A DNA stretch of 64,000 nt from Oxytricha trifallax (taxonomy: Eukaryota; Ciliophora; Spirotrichea; Sporadotrichida; Oxytrichidae). Positions within the stretch are counted from its first letter, which is position 1. The number at the start of each line of letters is the position of its first letter. The stretch covers positions 1 to 64,000 of the forward strand of contig ARYC01017193.1 of the NCBI GenBank assembly GCA_000711775.1. Direction: 5' to 3'. The translations under genes and the position numbers were made by a program. Below the pieces are notes generated by a model, which had not been told where the DNA came from, did no database searches, and was given only the letters and a program-made list of their open reading frames with translations. Below, piece after piece: positions 36,200 to 47,409 of this stretch.

Positions 36200-36320
36200 A
36201 GAGCCAATCACTTATATGATTTTAGTTATAATTAGATAAACAAGTTAATGTTTCAATTAATTTAGAATAAAAACCATTAAATCATTATCACTCTTTATCA
36301 TTTAAGCTTGTTGCTTGGCC

Positions 36321-37056
36321 TCAGAATGGATTGATGTTTTCAGTGCAGATAAAGTAGGAAGATCCAACATAGAATATGAAAGCGTTTCTGAATGAATATC
36401 TGATGTAGCCTTTTTTGAGTGCCAAAAATGTTCCTGCCAAAATTATTGCTGTTCCATAGTTAACAATATTTACACAATGAAAATTATATTAATTTTGATT
36501 ATTTTCGGTTTTATTAAGACAGCATAATACTCAGAAAATTTTAATGCTAACATCATCTAAAAGTTTGAAAAAGATGTAGGTTTTAATTCTTTCTTTGTTA
36601 CAAATTATCAGATCTGATATAGTTCTTTGTTAAAGTATCTTTAACTTCCTGAGTTTAATCCCTTGCTTAAAGATAGAGTGGTCTTACTGAGCTTACCACT
36701 TGAGTCTATAAATAAAGGTAAATTAGTATTGTTTTCTTCAAAAATTTGAAGGTATTTTGTAGTCTGCTTAAATTAATTTACATCTATAGAATTCAAGAAT
36801 GACATACCTTGGTGCATTAAACTCCCTTAAAAGCTTATCTTGTGTATTCTGTAAACAAATCTCTGCCTTAGTAGTACTTTTAATCGAACATCATTCTAAA
36901 TTGATTGTCAACTGGAAAAACATTGTTGACTGCTCCAAATACTGACTGATTTATATTATTCACATTTGATACAAGCGATTAAGAAAGGGTAGAAGAGGTT
37001 AAGGGGTTTTGATCCCTCTGCTCAATTGATTCTTTGGGTTAATTAGTGTCACTCAT
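36321..37056 (-). CDS. small membrane protein, unknown
   Basis: ATG 37056: MSDTNQPKESIEQRDQNPLT, then VFPVDNQFRMMFDQKYYQGR and FTEYTRQAFKGV before an intron of 24 nt (36784-36807). Middle exons (VKDTLTKNYIRSDN) have uncertain borders; the last exon is hydrophobic: GTAIILAGTFLALKKGYIRY, SFRNAFIFYVGSSYFICTEN, ending NPF and TGA at 36321. Size and topology suggest an organelle inner-membrane protein; family unknown. It includes GGGGTTTT at 37003-37010 in its coding sequence. Confidence 0.5.
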
Positions 37057-37631
37057 TTTTATTTAATATTATTGAATATTTCAATTAATTACCTTGAAAT
37101 AAAGATGCAGCAAACTTAACGATAAGTGTTGTATATTTTAGAAGTTAGAGAGTAAAGGGGACATAAGTTGAAACGTAAAATATTATATATAGACAAGAGT
37201 GGTGAGAGCTATTTTAAGGCTTATTGGCTTTGTGACTCTTTCACATTTCAGGGGGCCACTCAAGAGGATACAGTCTCAGAAACGTAGCCTTATCATGTAT
37301 ACACAAACCTTATTATCCATATCTGTATAATGACAAAGAATTCTCAAAAAACACCATGATTTGTCGAGCATTACTTTTATACCAGTTATATTTAATTTAT
37401 AAACACAAATCTGAAAATAAAATGGTTAATTTTTAATTATTTTATTGAGAAAATTGAGAATAAAATAATGTAGTTATACGGTTTGCTAATGTGCATTCAT
37501 ATTTATAATATAATAGATTAAATAACTCATAAAAAAATTTATAGTTAAATAAATTTAAGTATAGTATTTAAAATATCTTAATTAATATAGTTACCCTAAA
37601 TTTAATATAATAATTTACCATTATAAAATTT
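37057..37631. other. unassigned spacer
   Basis: 37100-37390 is less AT-rich than typical spacers but I find no frame that looks coding; 37390-37631 is AT-rich and may hold the unresolved 3' end of the kinesin-RCC1 gene. Confidence 0.4.
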
Positions 37632-40600
37632 TCAAAGAGGAGGGTATATTTATAATTGTAATTAGTTTATAATTATTAGGTCATTTTTAACCCATATTTT
37701 CTATTAAATTTTATATTTATTCGAGATCAGATTCATGTTAAAATGCATACTTATATTTAAAATAAAATTTATAGGTAAATTGATAATTAAATCGCCTAAA
37801 TTTATCATTGATTTGTTTATTAAACCAGTGCACCTGTATTATAAAATATTCTAAAGTTAAAGTAATAAAAATTTATTTTTATTTTTTTAATTTATTTATG
37901 AACCTGTGTGGAAGTAGCCACAAGAAACAAATTTAACTTTACTAGATTGCAAACCTTTACTAACTTTGGTTGGCACATCGAAATCTTTTTCACTGTCCCC
38001 TAACCCCAGCTATTCATAGAAGTTAAAACCCCAGGCATACAATTTTCCAGAGTCTGTAACACAGGCTGCATGTCTACACCCAGCTGAAATTTAAACTACT
38101 TTCTCTGATTGAGATAAACTTTGCAAAAGTTAAGGTTCGGCTATGCAATCGTTTGACCCCTCAGTTGATTAGTAAGTTTGATTTTAAATTGATTGTTTTA
38201 ATTGATTAGTTTTTTGTTGATTTAGATTTTATCCATTGCCTACTCCAAGTCTCCCATGAGAAAGTTTTCCGAATGCATAAACTTCATTTCTCTCATTAAG
38301 TACTATAGTAAAAGCGTCTCCACAAGAAACCTAAGTTGCTTTGTTCTAAGCACTGAAGAAGTCTACTCTGTAGATTGGTAAAGATTGTGACTTTAACTCT
38401 TTTTAGTCTTTAAATTGATTGATAAAGCTGCTGTTTGACTCATTGATTAGTTAGTGAGTGTTTGATAGGGAAGATGGATAAGATTAATCATTCTTTGCTG
38501 CTTCATAATTGACGCCTAGTTAGCCATCTAACATAGAACCTCCTGTATACAATTCCCCGGATCTTGTCACTATGGCTGTATGAGTAACTCCTAAAGAAAG
38601 ATAACAAGGTTCTAATCCTTCAAGTTTAAGTTAATCGCCTCTCTCATAATTTTTCATTTTTGCTTACTCTAAAATTGTAAGAGTTGGGAGAAGTTAGTTT
38701 TCATTTTCTTCAATCATCAGTCTGCAATCTGGGTTGCATCCCCAGAGATAAAGTTGAGAAGATTGCCCATCTGTGATACAACCTGAATGGGAATGGCCAC
38801 AAGCTATCATGCCAACATTTATGCTATTCTTACGGAAGAAATCTATCTCTTTTGGTAAAAGATAATCATTTGTGTCACCATGGCCTAGTTGACCATCTTC
38901 TCCATAGCCCCACGAAAATAAAACCTTGTGATTAAAATTATTATTTTGAATAATTATCATATCATATAAAAAAACTAGAAAATTTTCTCAATAAAATAAG
39001 TAATGAATATAAATAAAAAATTGAATTATTTATTTTATTTTTTTCTTATAATTCTCTGGTGAATATTTTACTAAATAATGAAAAATTAGATTTCTCTAAC
39101 TTGCGCTTTGTTTTATTGAATTATATAAATAAAAAAATAAATAATAGTAAATTATATTTATAATTATATTTTTTATAAGTTTTATAAATTATTAAATAGT
39201 TTTGGTATTTAAAATATGCGTCCTTGAGAACTTAAAGCCATAGAATGCTACCACCCACATGAAACTTGAATTATTTGAATCTTGACTAAAGCTTCAATAG
39301 GAGTTGGTAATGAGTAATTTTCTGTAAAATTTCAATTTATAAATAATTTAATCGAAATTCCTTATATCTCCGTGACCTAATTACCCAAAGATACCTCTAC
39401 CCCATGAAAGTATCATACCATCGCTTGTAACAGCAGCTGAGTGATGGTATCCACAAGATAGCTGGGTGAAATTATGACTTGTATTTGCTTAATTTGGTAA
39501 TTTTTCGCTGCTTTCTTTCCCATTTCCACATCGACCATCTTTCCCGCTTCCCCACACAAAAACTTTATAGCTCTAGTTTTTATTTACTTATTCAAATATG
39601 TTGAGCTTAATTCTTGGTAGTAATTGCATTTATTCTTTCTTATCATAGCTTCCATAAGTCTGCTTAATAGTTTAATTATTCTCTTTGTTGCTTCTTTGAG
39701 CTGAAGACTAGTTCCTAAATTTGTTTGATTGAGAAAACTTAGGGGTGGGAGTGACTTATTGATGTGAGTTAATTGAGGCCCTGACTTCAGGTGGCTCTTC
39801 TTACATGCTATGAATACTCATTTAAAAGTTGTTGAGATCTCTTTGATTCATCATTAGTTAGTTTTGAATTCCTTAATCATTGTTCTGCCTTTGACTCTAT
39901 GGTGTGAAGCTATTTTGCTTAAAATTTTATCTCTACTAAATATTTCTTAACTACGAATCAATGTCGCTTTGATCTGACTCTTGGAAGTCTATTTCAACTT
40001 CATTGAATTGATGATTTATCTTTTCAATTTGCTCATCGAATCTCTCATCAATGTGTCTAGAAAAAGCATCAAAGCTTTCTCTTAATCTAGTTAGCTTTTC
40101 ATTATGAGTATCTGTGATTTAAGCGAATGTATTAGCTTGTTCTTGGAAGTCTTCTTCGCTGATTTCATCGTTTTCGTGCTTGATATCTAGCTCCTCGCGT
40201 TTCATAGCGATTAATTGCCTGAAATAAGTTTCCAAGATGTTCTTCACTTCGTCGTATCTCTTTTGAACCACTTGAATAAGTTCTCCATAGTATTCTTTCA
40301 AGTCTTCAATAACCTTATTGAGCTCTTCTTTGCTTGGAAAGATCAAACCATTCATTAAATTTGTCATATTGTGACCTAGACTTTAAATCGATTTCATGTA
40401 CACTTCTTCATATTCAATCAAAACATCATCAAAGACTATGCCTTGATCTATATCATGCAAGACTTTCTCTGCGTTTGCAAATTGAGAAGAATTCTCTCTT
40501 TGAGTAGTCTCAGATATTTTTAGTACTCCCTCACTTATCATATTTAATAGAAATTATTCGTTTTACTAGTTGTAGATAGATTAGAGAACATTTTGCATTT

Positions 40601-42624
40601 ATTGCTTGTAAGTCATTTGTAAGTTTAATAAGTCAATTTTGTAATTTGATGAGAGCTTATCAACTTCACTAACCCAGAGTTAGTTTTAAGAAAGTTGAAT
40701 TTTCTCTTCTGGAATTTGATAGAAATATTCTTAGTTTTCTTCTATGTTAAATTGTTCGATCAATACTTCTTCAATTTATTAAGCGAGATTTTCTATAAAT
40801 TTTGATGTCTCCTCACTAGCAAAATTTTAAGTTTGATTATTTACAAAGTTTTGTTGCTTTAACATTTCTACTTGATTAATCAGCTCCTCTTTTTCTTATC
40901 TTTCTTATTGCAATTTATTTTTTAACATTTCAACTTTATAATGATTTTCTTCTTAATGTTACTATGAAGCTTGTGTTTGACTCTTTATCTCAAATATTTC
41001 TTTGTTTAATTGTTCTTTTTGTTCCTTTTCTTAGCTTAAATTTTGCTAAAGCCTCAAATGTGATTCATGATATTTCATGAGTTCTGATTCTTTAATAGCG
41101 ACCTGCTCTCTCAGCTGTTCTATCTCTTTTTTGTACATTTAATTCATGAATTCTTATTCATCAACTATTTCATTGACACATGGCTTGTTTTTAACTGTTT
41201 TAGCTCTAGTAGCAAATCTTAAAGTTGACAATGATTAATAATAGTTTATGGCTGCTGGCGAAATTGTACAAATAATAGCAGTTAGGGAGTTACCTCCGAG
41301 AGCCATTTGTAAGATTCTGGTGAGTTTGGAGTCTCTATATGGGATATGCCCGCTTTTCCCTTCAGCTAGCTTGTTTATTACATTAGAAAGAATAAACAGC
41401 GATTTGTTAATATAGCCAGTTTCCCCTAGAGTATCTGATTTAGATTCAAAATCGTTTAGCCTTTCTGACCCAGCTAAATCTACCAAATTTAGCATTGAGT
41501 ATCTTTAAGGTCCTGCTTTGTTAAGTGGGCAACTTTCAATGTACAATCTGAAAATGGTATGGGATCTGGAGGAATGCTCATGAATACTTGTCTCTTTATA
41601 AATTCTATGCTCTTCACCATAATTCATCAAAATTATTGCTTGATCAAATGAAAAAACTTGCTGTTTTTTAAGATCAGCGACATCAACTCCGTGCTAAATA
41701 AAATAAAATGAACTAAATATTCTTACATTAGGGTCTTCTTTTATTTTCAAATTTGTTTTTCCAGGAGCTAATAAGTCGTTAATACATTCATTGTAAATCT
41801 CCATGTATGAGACCCAAACTTTATACTCATTATTGACTGAATCCTAAATTTATCTTTAAGAAAGTTATTTCTAAAATATAATTAGTTCGTAAGATTGATA
41901 TATACTGATTTTTTTTCATTAATTGTTAAAATATCGTTGCTTAGTATGGAATGAAATTCAAAAATAAATTTTTAAGCATAGTGAGTTTAAGATTTTTGAT
42001 TTTTTTAATTATTTTATATTATAAAAATTCCAAAGCATCTCATCTATGGGTAATATAGCTTACATTTTTAATCCCGTTAAACACATCTCGGACAGCACAA
42101 GGCAATATACCTGGGATATCTTGAGTTCCCAACATAGTGTAAGTCTTTCCAGAGGTAGTCTGACCATACATAAAAACTGTCCCGTTATAGCCTTGTAGAG
42201 CGGCTTTAGTAATTGGTCTTGCAATAACATGATAAATCTGAGGAGTTTTAACATCGATGCCAAATACATTATCAAAATTGAAGCTCTATGTCTGCATTGC
42301 ATCTTGATATCTTCTTCTCAATTCTTTCTCTCTGATAAATGCATTGATGTTCATTTATTGTCCATTGCCCATTTGTCCCATTGCAATTTAAACAGGGTCA
42401 AGAGTGCTTGCAAGGTTTGAATTTAAAGAAAATATTTTATTGTCTTTATAGTCAACTCCCCAGACATCTTGATCTTCATAAGGAGGCAGCAGAGGCCTCA
42501 TTCTTATGCAAACTTTAATTTATTCTGCATTAATCTTGTTGGATTGATTCTAAATTGAGGAGACTTGATTGTTATTTAGAACATTTTATTGCATGTTTTG
42601 CTGCTGAGCTTTTTGAGAATTCAT
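37632..42624 (-). CDS. kinesin motor fused to RCC1-type propeller
   Basis: ATG 42624. Motor domain near the N-terminus: [14 protein letters not shown]-loop [13 protein letters not shown] (about residues 152-164), [15 protein letters not shown], switch [11 protein letters not shown], switch [12 protein letters not shown], and [19 protein letters not shown] long coiled-coil stalk follows ([40 protein letters not shown]). The frame continues without a TGA through a Ser/Gln linker into RCC1 repeats: [86 protein letters not shown]. Two IESs (39320-39359, 38921-39216) and introns (about 41698-41730, 41850-42050) interrupt it. A clear stop is lacking: TGA at 37632-37634 follows about 90 AT-rich codons. 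Role inferred: microtubule motor with a propeller cargo or GTPase-binding module. Confidence 0.85.
38921..39216 (-). other. 296-bp IES in RCC1 region, pointer TATTTT
   Basis: On the + strand AAAATA at 38915-38920 and 39211-39216. Removal joins QGRIF to [11 protein letters not shown], restoring an RCC1 repeat. The spacer is almost pure A/T. Confidence 0.85.
39320..39359 (-). other. 40-bp IES in RCC1 region, pointer AATT
   Basis: AATT at 39316-39319 and 39356-39359. Removal gives [20 protein letters not shown] in frame; no GT donor available. Confidence 0.85.
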
Positions 42625-42974
42625 ATTTTGTATAATTATTTCTTCAATTTATATTTAGAAGGTAATACCCGATTTAGTCTATTATGATAATTAAGACATT
42701 AAGTTTTTTTACCCTTATTTTTTCTTGTCTTTTTAAATTTGAAATATTTCTTAATTAACAATCATTTTAAATATGTTGAACAAAGAGAAAATATTTATCT
42801 GTAATGAAAATTAACGAGATAATAATACGATTAAGGAAAATAAATTAAAGATATGGAGACGTAGAGGTATAGATTATATTAAATATTAAAGAATTAAGAT
42901 AGCCCGTAAATATTGCCGAATCCTTCTTTATTCTCGAAAGACTACCTTATAATCTGATAAATCAGATGGCTAGC
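42625..42974. other. AT-rich spacer
   Basis: Promoter side of the kinesin gene and 3' flank of eL43; no coding signal. Confidence 0.5.
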
Positions 42975-43402
42975 TCACTGAGGACCAGTCTCCTTGGCAG
43001 CTTCTTCTCTTAATCTTCTGAGACGTGTAACGGTGGCCTTAGCAGTAAGAGCAGCGGCAGTTGAGACTAAAATTTTAATTCCAGAACCCCCCTAACCCCA
43101 CATTTTTCATATAAGCTTTGTGAAAAATCCCATTAATTTATTGTTAAGGAAATAAGACCTACCAAGCTCCACCAGCAAGGGTCTTTTTGCAACCTCTGCA
43201 TTTCCAGATGCCGACTGCTGATCTTCTTACGGCGTCCTAAATATAAATTAGAAAGGGACCGGGGACATACCTTTCCGCAGAATGTGCAAGTATAAGTAGC
43301 TCTTTGGGTGATCTCGAACTTTTTGATGGTTTTTCTCAGAGCAGCACCATATCTAGTACCGTATTTGCCAACAATGCCGACCTTCTTTGTTCTCTTTGCC
43401 AT
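42975..43402 (-). CDS. RPL37A: 60S ribosomal protein eL43 (L37a)
   Basis: ATG 43402: [39 protein letters not shown], then the C4 zinc ribbon (TFCGK ... [15 protein letters not shown]) and a helical tail [20 protein letters not shown]. One 34-nt intron (43237-43270) and one 91-bp IES (43068-43158) leave 100 aa, normal for eL43. Ends GPQ then TGA. GC-rich third positions fit high expression. eL43 sits in the large ribosomal subunit near the E site. Confidence 0.95.
43068..43158 (-). other. 91-bp IES in eL43, pointer GTCT
   Basis: On the + strand AGAC at 43064-43067 and 43155-43158. Removal yields [15 protein letters not shown]; splicing at GT..AG would break the frame. The segment contains a C-rich run (43085-43099) like the interior of the TBE repeat. 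Confidence 0.85.
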
Positions 43403-43768
43403 TATTATAAACTTTACAAAATAAAATCAAAATTGAATTGGTAAAATTAAATGGAGTTAAAGTTTATATTAATAAATGATTAATTTGTCAAACCTTCTAT
43501 TTATATTGAATATGTGACTCTAATTCAAAACTAATGATAAAACTTAATTATTAATGAAAAGGATATTGAATTTAATTATTATTTAAATAACTTTTGATTA
43601 AAATTTATGATAAATATGTTTCCCACATAATATTAATTTATCATTAATATCAATCTCATTAAATTCATTACTTATTAAATTTGTAAAATTAAACAACTAT
43701 AGTATTAAATTCCATATTCAATTATTTCTAGCTTAAATTTCATTCTTTGGTCAACTTTCAAGCCTTCT
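43403..43768. other. AT-rich spacer
   Basis: 5' flank of eL43; no coding signal seen. Confidence 0.5.
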
Positions 43769-44252
43769 TCACATTTTCTTGTCACCTTTCTTAAATTGCT
43801 ACTTAAATGATTCACTCTGCAATGCTTTCTGAATTTGCTTGAGCAAACTGCTTCTGAGTTGTGTGTCCTCAAACCTAGCCTCGACTATCTGCTCAATCTC
43901 CTCGTAAGAGAAAGTAATTATCTGCTAATTCAAAACTTTTTCACAGATGTCCCGTAGACCCATAGCGAACAATAAACGGATATCAGAGAGTCTGGCTACA
44001 CTGCGGATGTTAGTTTACAGCCAATCGGCATTCAGGTGTTAATTAAATTTTTCCAATAAGTTTGATACATTAGAATTGCTCTTGAAAATTGAAAATTAAA
44101 ATAGAAATTAATTGCTCTATTATTATACATAAATTAAATGAGATCGTCAAATAAAAGGAATTCAGAGCATTTGGAATTTGATTATAGAAGATCATTGAAA
44201 GGTTAACATGATGATAAACTAAAATATTTCTTAATTTTTGAACGGATAACAT
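43769..44252 (-). CDS. small helical protein, unknown
   Basis: ATG 44252 (MLSVQKLRNIL), then probably an intron ending at about 44088 (TTTCAAG acceptor). Main exon: LLEKFNQHLNADWLQTNIRS, VARLSDIRLLFAMGLRDICE, YEEIEQIVEARFEDTQLRSS and a basic end FKKGDKKM. Alpha-helical, no known family seen. Divergent from the gene starting near 44277. Confidence 0.55.
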
Positions 44253-44276
44253 ATTATTTGATTTACTCTAATCGTT

Positions 44277-46119
44277 CAATTAAGAAAGAGTGTAAGTCCG
44301 AATGAGAATTTGATCAATGAAGACATTCCTTTAACAAATGAAACAGTAATAACTAAAATCCAAGAGAATTCTTAAGATCAAATTTCTCCTAAAAATATCC
44401 ATAGTAAGCCCAATAGTGTTTTTTTATCCACTTTTTTAGCTCGATCAAGAGACATGAAAGGAAGAAAGAGTATATAAAGCATTTCAAGTCATAATCCTTT
44501 TTCACCTAGCTCTTTTGTAGAAAATTCAAACCCCTTCAATTTACCTGCTATTAAAAGGTTAAGTAGGCAAGATGGGATGTTGTCCTAAGCTTAAATAAAA
44601 TCGACTGCACTTTTGAAAAATTGAAATTTATGATGTATTTAAAGGATTTATTATTAAACTTTCCTCAAACTAATAGGATGAAATGAGATCAAGCTATAAT
44701 TAAATAGCTTTTTAAAAAAGAATACTAGACAGACATAAAATAATCTCAAATTTGGAGCAGCAAGATAACAGAAGTAGAAAGTTAAGTTTAGATCATACCA
44801 TACAATTTTCAAACAAGAATTTTATACTTCCAAATTCATACTCTGTAAAAAACTTGCCAAATATTTACTCACCTGGCAGCAACTTAGATTCCTAAACTTA
44901 TATTAAGAATTAGAATTCTTTGAACTTCTCAAAGAAATCAATTTTGCTAACCTCAGGGTATTAAATTATGTAAAACCCTTAAAACTCGATGTAACAAAGA
45001 TTAAGTGAAGTAAAAAAGAGGACCACTGACTTAAGACTTGTTTTAGAAGGCATAAAGAAAATTAAGTATGATCACTCCAAATAATAAGATAGTCTTATAG
45101 AAGGGGAATAAAAGTTTTTCAATCACTAAAATGGTCCAGACTAAATAACTTAAGAAAAATTTAAGTAGATATTCAGGAAAATAAACTTAGTCAAAAACGT
45201 TCCACTAATAGTACCAGCACCAAGATAGGATCAAAGTTTAGAGATTTACTCTATATAGTTTGATAAAATTAAGGATTTCCTATTAAAGACAAGCCAAATC
45301 TTTGTGACAGTTATGGAAACAAAAACACCAGTAAAACCATTATTGAGAATAGGTTTATTTAAGCTGAAATTTTCTAGATCATCAAATGTTTAAATATAGA
45401 GCGCCCAAGCTATGCTGATGGATGATTTTATCAAAGAAGTTAATCAATATTTTAATAAAAGTGAGAAAATCCAAAGTTACAGGCATTTCTTTTCAATGAG
45501 TGGAGATGTCATAGAAAATTATGAAACAATCTCTTCTGAATAAGTAATGATCTATGTTTCTCAAATATGCTCGCTTTAAAATGGAGTGAATACTGATAAG
45601 AGATTTAAAGCGAAGCATTTAATTAGATAAATGGAGTTACTTGTCGAGAAACAATAAACTGAAGATGAAAATCTGCAAAGATCAATTGTGATTAATAAGT
45701 CTAATCAAAGCCCTAAGGCAATAAAAGTTATTCAGAAAATATCTCAAGAGCTAATAATGGATAAAGCTTAAGAATTGATTCGAGATTAAAGAAGTTCTAA
45801 GTTACATGGAGCTGGGGGAGATAAATCGAAGTTTGAATCTATGAATACAACAGTTTAAAAGATAAGAATTTCACCAAGCAAGAAACAATCCTCAAAAATG
45901 AAATTAATGTCTTCGAATAATTTGAGAGGTCTGGGAAATAAAAAGCCAAGTAATTTAGGAATAGTTGATCCTGAATTGAAGGAATGGGATAGAATCATAA
46001 TGAAGTAAAATAAACTTAACAAAATGGCTTTGGATGAAATTATTGAAAAGAATAACGCAATTGAAAACTAAATTCAAAAATATGGCATTCTTAAAGTAGC
46101 AAAAATCATTATGGTATGA
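44277..46119 (+). CDS. Ser/Gln-rich protein with a ubiquitin-like/DCX-like segment, unknown
   Basis: Open frame from about 44277 without a clear ATG (first in-frame ATG near 44452); a frame break at about 44633-44735 is an intron or IES. Middle segment VETKTPVKPLLRIGLF-type sequence with LMDDFIKEVNQYFNKSEKIQ and HFFSMSGDVIENYETISSEQ vaguely follows the doublecortin pattern (basic strand, helix, then LxxLDGxxVxSLDEL). C-terminal part is basic and helical. TGA 46117-46119, though a GTATGA donor there may extend it. Family assignment is weak. Confidence 0.45.
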
Positions 46120-46168
46120 AATATTAAAATACAAGTTTAATTATCTAAATAGTCCAGAGATCTCTTTA

Positions 46169-47242
46169 TCACTACTCCTGCGCTATTCTATTAAATCCAA
46201 GTAATTAATTAAAGAACCATATATTAGCAGCAGATGTACCTATGAACAACCCCATGTTTAGCAAGTATCGCAAGTATAGTCTGTACAATTTAGGATTGCT
46301 TTTATATATATTTCCTAGGTTTTTATCCTATGAACTTCTTAAAACACACTCTGAATTGGCCTCTCCATTCAGAATGCGATCGATCTGATCTTAATTCATA
46401 AACAAAACTTTTAGCATGTCCCTAGTCTCAAACTTCTCCATGTATCGCTTAGCTTTAAGTATTTCCTCTGAGGTAATGTTTGCTGTTTGAGGATGTTTCA
46501 TAGGCACTAGTCCAATTATTTCGTCAACTTTACTTTCATTTTTCAGCATTTGGTAAAAAAATGATAAAGGTAATTCAAATTATACCTTATTTAATTTTTT
46601 TATTAATATAGTTATATTTTATATAGAATATAAACTAAAAAAAATTATAATCAATTAATAAATAATAAACTTTTGAAGGATAAATAAATGATTTAAACAA
46701 AATTATATGGTCAACTATATTTTATATTTGTTTATACATTGATTTTTAAATAAAATATTTTACCAAATTAATTTGATTATCTTATTTCAAACATACACTA
46801 ACTTTGTATTTTTGCTAATTAAAAGCTTATTGTAAGTTTTAGTTCCATATTCTTGAGCTTAATATTCAAAGATTGTTTCCAATAGTCCAGAATCTTCTGA
46901 AGCATTTGTACCAGCGGGGTCTTTACTTTTTGTTTTTTAATCTGCCTATTCTTACTATCCTTATTACTTTAATATAATTTATGTGAATTTAAAAATGAGT
47001 ATAGTCAAAAAAATATTAAAAACTCTTCGATTTTTGTTATACTAATCAGTTTTTAAAGCTTGAATAGGGAAATCTCTTATTAGATACAAAGATTTCTAGG
47101 ATATGTAGTTTTCTATGTCTTTGATGTCTTACAGCACATATTCCTTAGAATTAAAGTTATATTGCAGAATTTTAGAGTGAGACTTTATTAATTAAGTACC
47201 AGAGGTAGTTGCCTAAGCAGTGCTGAAAGAGCGTGTTATCAT
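46169..47242 (-). CDS. mitochondrial-type membrane protein, unknown
   Basis: ATG 47242: MITRSFSTAQATTSGTQLIK looks like a mitochondrial targeting sequence. Then YVLQDIKDIENYISQKSLYL; a separate 3' block (46550-46169) reads EIIGLVPMKHPQTANITSEE, MLKVLFMNQDQIDRILNG, and a terminal hydrophobic LLNMGLFIGTSAANIWFFNQ. The 46565-46800 gap is very AT-rich and must hold an intron and/or IES. Family unknown. Confidence 0.45.
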
Positions 47243-47409
47243 TTTATTTAATTTCATTTTTATTATAGTTATAATAATTATACAAACCTTTAAATTAAAA
47301 AGAGTTTTAAGTACGAAAATTTAAAGTGTAATGTTACTATTATATCAGTTTAAAATTCTAATTTAATCAGAAAATGTTTATAATAATCAATCTAGACTGT
47401 AAAATTAAG

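Noticed and set aside
42060..42302. 80-codon minus-strand frame in the kinesin motor region
   Set aside because: Alternate frame of the motor exon, which reads correctly as [13 protein letters not shown] in another frame.
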